Positions 60,301 to 64,000 of a stretch of DNA of 64,000 bases are shown one piece after another. Location: assembly GCA_003008705.1 (NCBI GenBank), contig PDUO01000007.1, positions 1,369,939 to 1,433,938 of the forward strand. The letters run 5' to 3'. A model generated the notes under the pieces. That model saw only the letters and a list, made by a program, of their open reading frames with translations. It made no database searches and was not told the DNA's origin. The DNA is from Pezicula radicicola. Its lineage: Eukaryota; Ascomycota; Leotiomycetes; Helotiales; Dermateaceae. The translations under genes were made by a program, and so were the position numbers. Every line of letters starts with the position of its first letter. The stretch's first letter is position 1.

Positions 60301-61239
60301 AATGTTGGTCGAACGGGAATGACACTAATGGTTTCTCCACCCACCCCACGAATACGGCCGTCTGAGCTCAACTCCTGGAAGCACATCACACATGCCGAGT
60401 TCGACGGCAACGCTGCAGATTTCTTTCAGCCAACATCGCTACATCTTTCCTTTACCGAATTCGAGTTGCCCATGGACAAGAGATCTCGAGGGACCATCGA
60501 CAAAGATCTTTCGGTTGTCGAGACTCTCGTCTCGGTTCATGACAAAGGAGAGTGGCTGGCAGACATTGACGTCTTACCTCTCTTTGAGGATGATAATCCT
60601 CTTCTTCGTCGAGCGTTTCCTTGCGGAGACTGTTGCCACACCAATCCTCAGCTACCAACAACACTGACCTCGTTGGATAACTGGGAAGAGATACTAGATT
60701 TGCCTGAAGATATAGGCAAATCCACGGTTGGAATCGTCCGGGCTCAAAACAACTGGCTCGCAAGATTGGCAGCTGCATGCGTGAGCGTCCAACGCGGTCA
60801 GCGGACGGTTCTCCTCCACCCTGGGAAAATATGTTGGCACTGTATCTGTCGACGACCGTGGCACTGGCCTGCAGTTCAGAGCCCCCGATTGTTGCACGAG
60901 TCCAGTGATCTGGATGATTCCTTGGATTCCGACTCACATTCTGAAGCGAGTTTCAAGAGTTCAAGATCAAAGGTAGACGATGACAAGACCTCGGATCTGG
61001 AAGATCCAGAACTCCGTGAAGCAGACTTGAATTCTGAAATTTTAGATTGGGCTGAAAATGTAGATGCAGTTGAGAAGGCTTCGAATGCCGGCTCAGATGA
61101 CTCGCAGGCTTCTGTGATGACTGCGATTGACAATGACAATACTTGCCCTAAGCCTGGAAAGGACGACTTCGATGACTCTGACGAAGGGGAGGAGGAAGAG
61201 TCTGAAGTTAACAGCCTACCTGAGATTATCATTATGTGA
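57385..61239 (+). CDS. Large protein of unknown function with CXC-like cysteine cluster
   Basis: A single frame of 1,284 residues without introns. The N-terminal part (about 1-480) is helical, begins SKVNAAFASGSIENTLALANLTLDF, and resembles a family of uncharacterised fungal proteins. At about residues 547-595 is a cluster of ten Cys, running C-x-C-H-x5-C-x5-C-x-C-x6-C-x3-C-H-x7-C-x3-C-x3-C. This is the spacing style of zinc-binding CXC domains (tesmin/TSO1 or the pre-SET region of EZH2). Residues 620-760 are charged. A second folded region follows (about 770-1100). A short Cys/Trp motif (CWHCICRRPWHWP) near residue 1155 precedes an acidic Ser/Asp/Glu-rich tail to the end. No enzyme motif is visible. 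A nuclear, DNA- or chromatin-related role is only an inference from the CXC-like cluster and acidic tail. Confidence 0.85.
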   Translation: MNAMSISKVNAAFASGSIENTLALANLTLDFSIIKVDAPKEFMSLGANLTPQRRSIAEDGHLHRTARKLGALFEEILPQSPQLIRSYGKRASEISQTEAVNPRGNHKHGAFAAYVGADATSIWAAATSGPAAIGVHLLACMLARTWTGPQATSIWVEIVEERIKKVSSKATSDAYNTSLGGLVAANQGVSRMELAQWDASARAWLQIADEAKQFQQKQLMLILNNVSLPINRDKSAYENVIGAWQTSMKAVEKLASGQPQNVSKGAVLLGISAWHLYPDLLVFGEKIPANIKFEDPVMSPGGSLTIGLQDRSRGAEDGVYWSLALSHLRYYGDPVVVDTSLGHGTSRLNLEELHLVALGSVLAGWGPLGKDIVAAAGFFIALWDCLQRATESINVDMNESININLSRHLLSRSSWIFILYNASKTILGPEGINREVALSLVALGRRRGEKFLADLRSHPPPLLGLSCPFRLKCLSSPCLTNYNEKVIMMRSIAELLQLDPDTCIIRIPRQGLAGCYEYATALVHKRCSNSSTRLLHQRWIETTFEDAFRGCSCHTGQRECSRAWGCECIRRGTVCTPFCHGRSSIAQCGQKCPQNCMGNNPKRNNACTNLVEGEVYHYIQKGSFATINNEEELEELKWHRAVAEKIKVKSAGKRISNYLIRHTWKQNRAKTESQPQIEIETLCDCYLGPLEDNELAITKGLARMLTSEQRDIEDSLSRRASIVPIVPIGTDRNIHGEETTSESDKIKTRGEKDQAAQAPHRFGYAAFNVLAGDVEEVALFLKYTPKRIYPRRVIDSISRASAAPVVNVAAATRALRETIHPETLVRYMINLTVLQKLDFPRFRPDLHVHVKNLDKYMRSLIALSLATELYEKQLPGATVAIDIMSQPLYSASWIPDSTVLKKAFLRCKLVPLGRESILSCIAMFESGCYNLRQEDLKDVMGIAVRNTIYTSKTLLLDPYELSHKDEVAMIIGNVGRTGMTLMVSPPTPRIRPSELNSWKHITHAEFDGNAADFFQPTSLHLSFTEFELPMDKRSRGTIDKDLSVVETLVSVHDKGEWLADIDVLPLFEDDNPLLRRAFPCGDCCHTNPQLPTTLTSLDNWEEILDLPEDIGKSTVGIVRAQNNWLARLAAACVSVQRGQRTVLLHPGKICWHCICRRPWHWPAVQSPRLLHESSDLDDSLDSDSHSEASFKSSRSKVDDDKTSDLEDPELREADLNSEILDWAENVDAVEKASNAGSDDSQASVMTAIDNDNTCPKPGKDDFDDSDEGEEEESEVNSLPEIIIM

Positions 61240-62255
61240 TATTTCATTCATATTTCATTTCTAACGTTCCAACCGTTGGTAAATAAGTGCTAAGCGAGGA
61301 TCCACGATAATCACTCTCTAACATTTTACCTCTGTGTTCGAAGCACAAAATCATATCCCTTTCCTGTACTTGTAAATATTATCACATATTATTTCTCTCC
61401 TCACTTTGAGTATTTAATAAAGTCTATCGGTAATCTTTTTCTGGTGTTTTGAAACCCCTTTCAGCTCAGTTCCATTAGATCCTCCAACTTTCCATGGTGT
61501 TTTCTAAGGTATCCCAAGAAGGGCAATCCCGTCGCACCTCAAACCGACGGCGAGTCCTAGTCTTAACTCTAACATCTAGCCAGCTTTCGTCCCTCTTTGC
61601 CCACTTTGCTCGACACTCTGTTCTGGTTTCAAGTTGGCCCTCTCTGAAGGAAAGTTGCCAGCTATCTAGTTCACCCCAGTTCACGCCATGACTTCTCTTC
61701 TCGAGCCTGCTTCTTCTCTCGCCCTTGGCGAAGCTGGTAGTGATATAAAATGTTCAAAAAGTTGATGCCAAACATACGGTTTCCAAATATATTCAGCAAT
61801 CTACTCCTCTTTACTTATCAGATGTGATAATCTGGCACCGTCGTCAGGGAGCCGAACTTTGCTCCAGTCTTAACGTCACTGTTCCTTATGCGCTATGGGA
61901 CCCAATTCTGCCCCTCAAAACTATTTTTGGATTTGGAGTACTACAACTGCAAGCATGTCGGTTTGAAACACTGCACCTCAAACTGATTGTGCCCAAAGGA
62001 TAATACCTTAATATGCTACAAGATAATAGAATTAAAGTTATTAAGTGATAGAATACTAGGTTAGTTATATATAGCTACGTATAGCTTCGGAAGCTGTACC
62101 GTAAATTATACGGCTTCGTAAATTACAAATACATTCCCTCTATGTTAGAGGTTAGATCAGGCAATTATTCCAGTGAAGTTTAGTCAGGGTCTATTATAGC
62201 CGAGCAAAGGAGTCTTAGTGGGGCCGAGGATCTGCAGGGTGACTTGTACTCTTCT
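61240..62255. other. Intergenic region
   Basis: About 1 kb with no supportable gene. Overlapping short frames at 61475-61691 lie on opposite strands and have no domain. Confidence 0.4.
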
Positions 62256-63021
62256 CTAATAGAATAATGCAGTCTACATCGTTCAAGATGACGAGAACGA
62301 CGTACGTATCATTTTTGAGTATTTCTTCACCATTACATTTTTCTTTTTGGGGGTTTGAAAGACGCCTGTACTACAAAAACATGCTTTGCATCTCATGAAT
62401 TCCATCAGAGTATTCCTCAGGCCCTTGATATATGATACTGACTTCGTGTTTCTAGTAGGCAAAAGAATCTGCCTTAATGATACATGTGTATAGCAATTCA
62501 ACCTTGAATATTGCTGCATCCAAGGCCGCCGATAGTAGCCAAGTATTATTCGCCTCTCGAAATAGACAATGGATATGCCGAATATCTGGTGTACTTAAAC
62601 CAGGACCTGTTCATTACCAGTGCATTCCTGCGACACATTATGATATGGCCATGGATTCACCTCTCGAATCTCGTGGCTTGACACTGCAGGAGCGGCTTCT
62701 CGTGCCCCGATACTATATCTCACGACATATGAAGTCTTTTGGGAATGCTTTCACATAATTCATATCTTGCCAGTAGGGATTACCAATGATTTGTATTCCC
62801 ACATAGCACATGGCCTATTGCTCAGACCAACAGGGAAGCAGAAGGGACAGTATGAAAGGATTGGATACTTTAGAGACGAGGTGAAGCGTTGTAACGATTC
62901 ATATGACGATTTTGAGGATGCTTGTAACGACTTAACATGCCATGCCAAAGAAAGTGATTATGCCCATGCCCCGAGGGACATGAACGCCGTGGGATGTCAT
63001 ACAATCACTTTAATTCAATAA
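62256..63021 (+). pseudogene. Broken HET-domain gene fragment
   Basis: Pieces of a second HET-domain protein lie in order on the plus strand. Near 62270 is YIVQDDEND, part of the HET core. After an apparent intron (about 62300-62456), the frame AKESALMIHVYSNSTLNIAAS continues to 62758. It holds SPLESRGLTLQERLLVPRYY, the usual end of the HET core. A frame change follows, and 62767-63021 reads LLRPTGKQKGQYERIGYF, a typical C-terminal HET-protein segment. The SHCWG-type start of the domain is absent, and the roughly 200-300 residues normally between core and C-terminus are missing. It is an internally deleted, truncated relic. Confidence 0.78.
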
Positions 63022-63743
63022 AATCTACTAAGCGTTTGATTATTTGTTTGTTTGTTTGTTTGCTTGTTTCATACACGATTACAGGTTAGGTTATTTTGAA
63101 TGCCTATACCTGAGAGTCCATGTATGATTTTCCCATACATGTAGATGGTTAAGGGATATCTTTTCTACTAGTAGGGCTAGGACCCATTTAAACAGTAGCA
63201 AGTGGACTGAAATTTCTTTGAAAAGAGGGAGAATCTCCGAAATAGGGATCCTAGATTTAGAAGAGGAGGAAGAATATGAGGAAGGGAAAATAGGATGTTT
63301 TTTTTAATAAAGATATGAGGTGGATAGTACTTATATTTGTCTTAGCACTATGCTACATTACTAAGTCACAGATGCATAGCACCCACCCCCTAGTAGGTAA
63401 ACAGATTATAGTACCTCTTAAGACTTATATTATTCCCCTATTACTCTAGTCGCTATACAGTTAAATCTTAGATCCTCCTTTTACTAAAAAGCTAATTAAT
63501 TTTATTTTATAGATCTAGAAGACTAAAATTTGTTGTAGTATCAATTTATTACCGCTTGGCTTCTATGGGTATTAAAATCCGATGCGGGTATTGTTTGATG
63601 CTAAGAATAAGACTGTCAATGTAAGTAAACAAAATAATCAGTCGCTTTGGGTAACATTCCTCATACAGTTAACATACCATCTAATATTTTCAGCACACTT
63701 TTTTTCAAGCTCAGAAATCGGAGATACGAGGGGGCAGTCAAGA
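63022..63743. other. Intergenic region with a TTTG microsatellite
   Basis: A short (TTTG)n tract lies at 63042-63062. The remainder is AT-rich and has no supportable gene. Confidence 0.5.
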
Positions 63744-64000
63744 TCAATAAACTACAAAAGTCTTCCCCTGCTGCGCCCACGCCCTAGCAAAATCAATCCA
63801 ACTAATCCTACAATCCTCCTCGGCCCAAAAAGCCTTCAAAAACTGCAAGACCTGCCAACGATCTAACGGTCCAGTAGCTTTAATAACATCTCGTAATTTT
63901 CTATCCACAAAGTTTTGTCTGTTGGCGTCACCACGACATTCGGTTCCGGCTATAAAGAGGGGCCATACGAGGTCTTGAACAAATGCTTTGCTGTCTCCAA
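63744..64000 (-). CDS. C-terminal end of a fungal-specific transcription factor (partial)
   Basis: The minus strand reads about 85 codons from the window edge to a stop at 63744. The segment DLVWPLFIAGTECRGDANRQ is a hallmark of the C-terminal part of the fungal transcription factor domain found in many Zn2Cys6 regulators. It is followed by a helix ending FLKAFWAEED and a last segment with a Trp-rich helix. The DNA-binding end lies beyond the window, so I cannot say whether a Zn2Cys6 domain is present. I placed no intron in this stretch. Confidence 0.75.
   Translation of the reverse strand, partial: GDSKAFVQDLVWPLFIAGTECRGDANRQNFVDRKLRDVIKATGPLDRWQVLQFLKAFWAEEDCRISWIDFARAWAQQGKTFVVY

Overview
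The window is from a filamentous ascomycete. Genes carry short GT-AG introns of about 50-130 bp. Families present include fungal P450s, a chimeric terpene synthase, UstYa-like (DUF3328) oxidases, HET proteins, a NACHT-WD40 STAND protein, a G1 glutamic protease and a fungal transcription factor. The protease resembles those of Sclerotinia/Botrytis relatives, so a leotiomycete is plausible but not proven. The first 18 bases are TTAGGG-type telomere units, and the first 40 kb is AT-rich and full of degraded repeats, as expected near a chromosome end.

From 0.9 to 26.4 kb lies what looks like a terpenoid biosynthetic cluster. In order it holds a P450 of the gibberellin/indole-diterpene type (-), a P450 of the TRI11-like type (+), a bifunctional prenyltransferase-terpene cyclase (-), a sugar-porter MFS transporter (-), an ABCC transporter (+), two UstYa-like proteins (+ and -) and a third P450 (+). 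I could close reading frames across nearly all introns, so these genes look intact. The likely logic is that the chimeric synthase makes and cyclises a C20 or C25 prenyl diphosphate, the three P450s and perhaps the UstYa-like proteins oxidise the hydrocarbon, and the transporters export product. An 84-bp palindromic MITE occurs six times between these genes and once more at 30.5 kb.

From 26.4 to 38 kb is a repeat graveyard: RIP-like repeat copies, a long hairpin, a remnant PTH11-type receptor, and a HET-domain gene split by a 2,862-bp hAT transposon with perfect 8-bp target duplications. From 39.7 to 53.7 kb are ordinary-looking genes: a DHA1 drug-proton antiporter, a ketosamine-3-kinase, a hydrolase-NACHT-WD40 STAND protein, a secreted G1 protease and a conserved hypothetical protein. 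From 53.7 to 64 kb are a transposon remnant with long terminal inverted repeats, a 1,284-residue protein of unknown function with a CXC-like cysteine cluster, a broken HET gene, and the C-terminal end of a fungal transcription factor running off the window.
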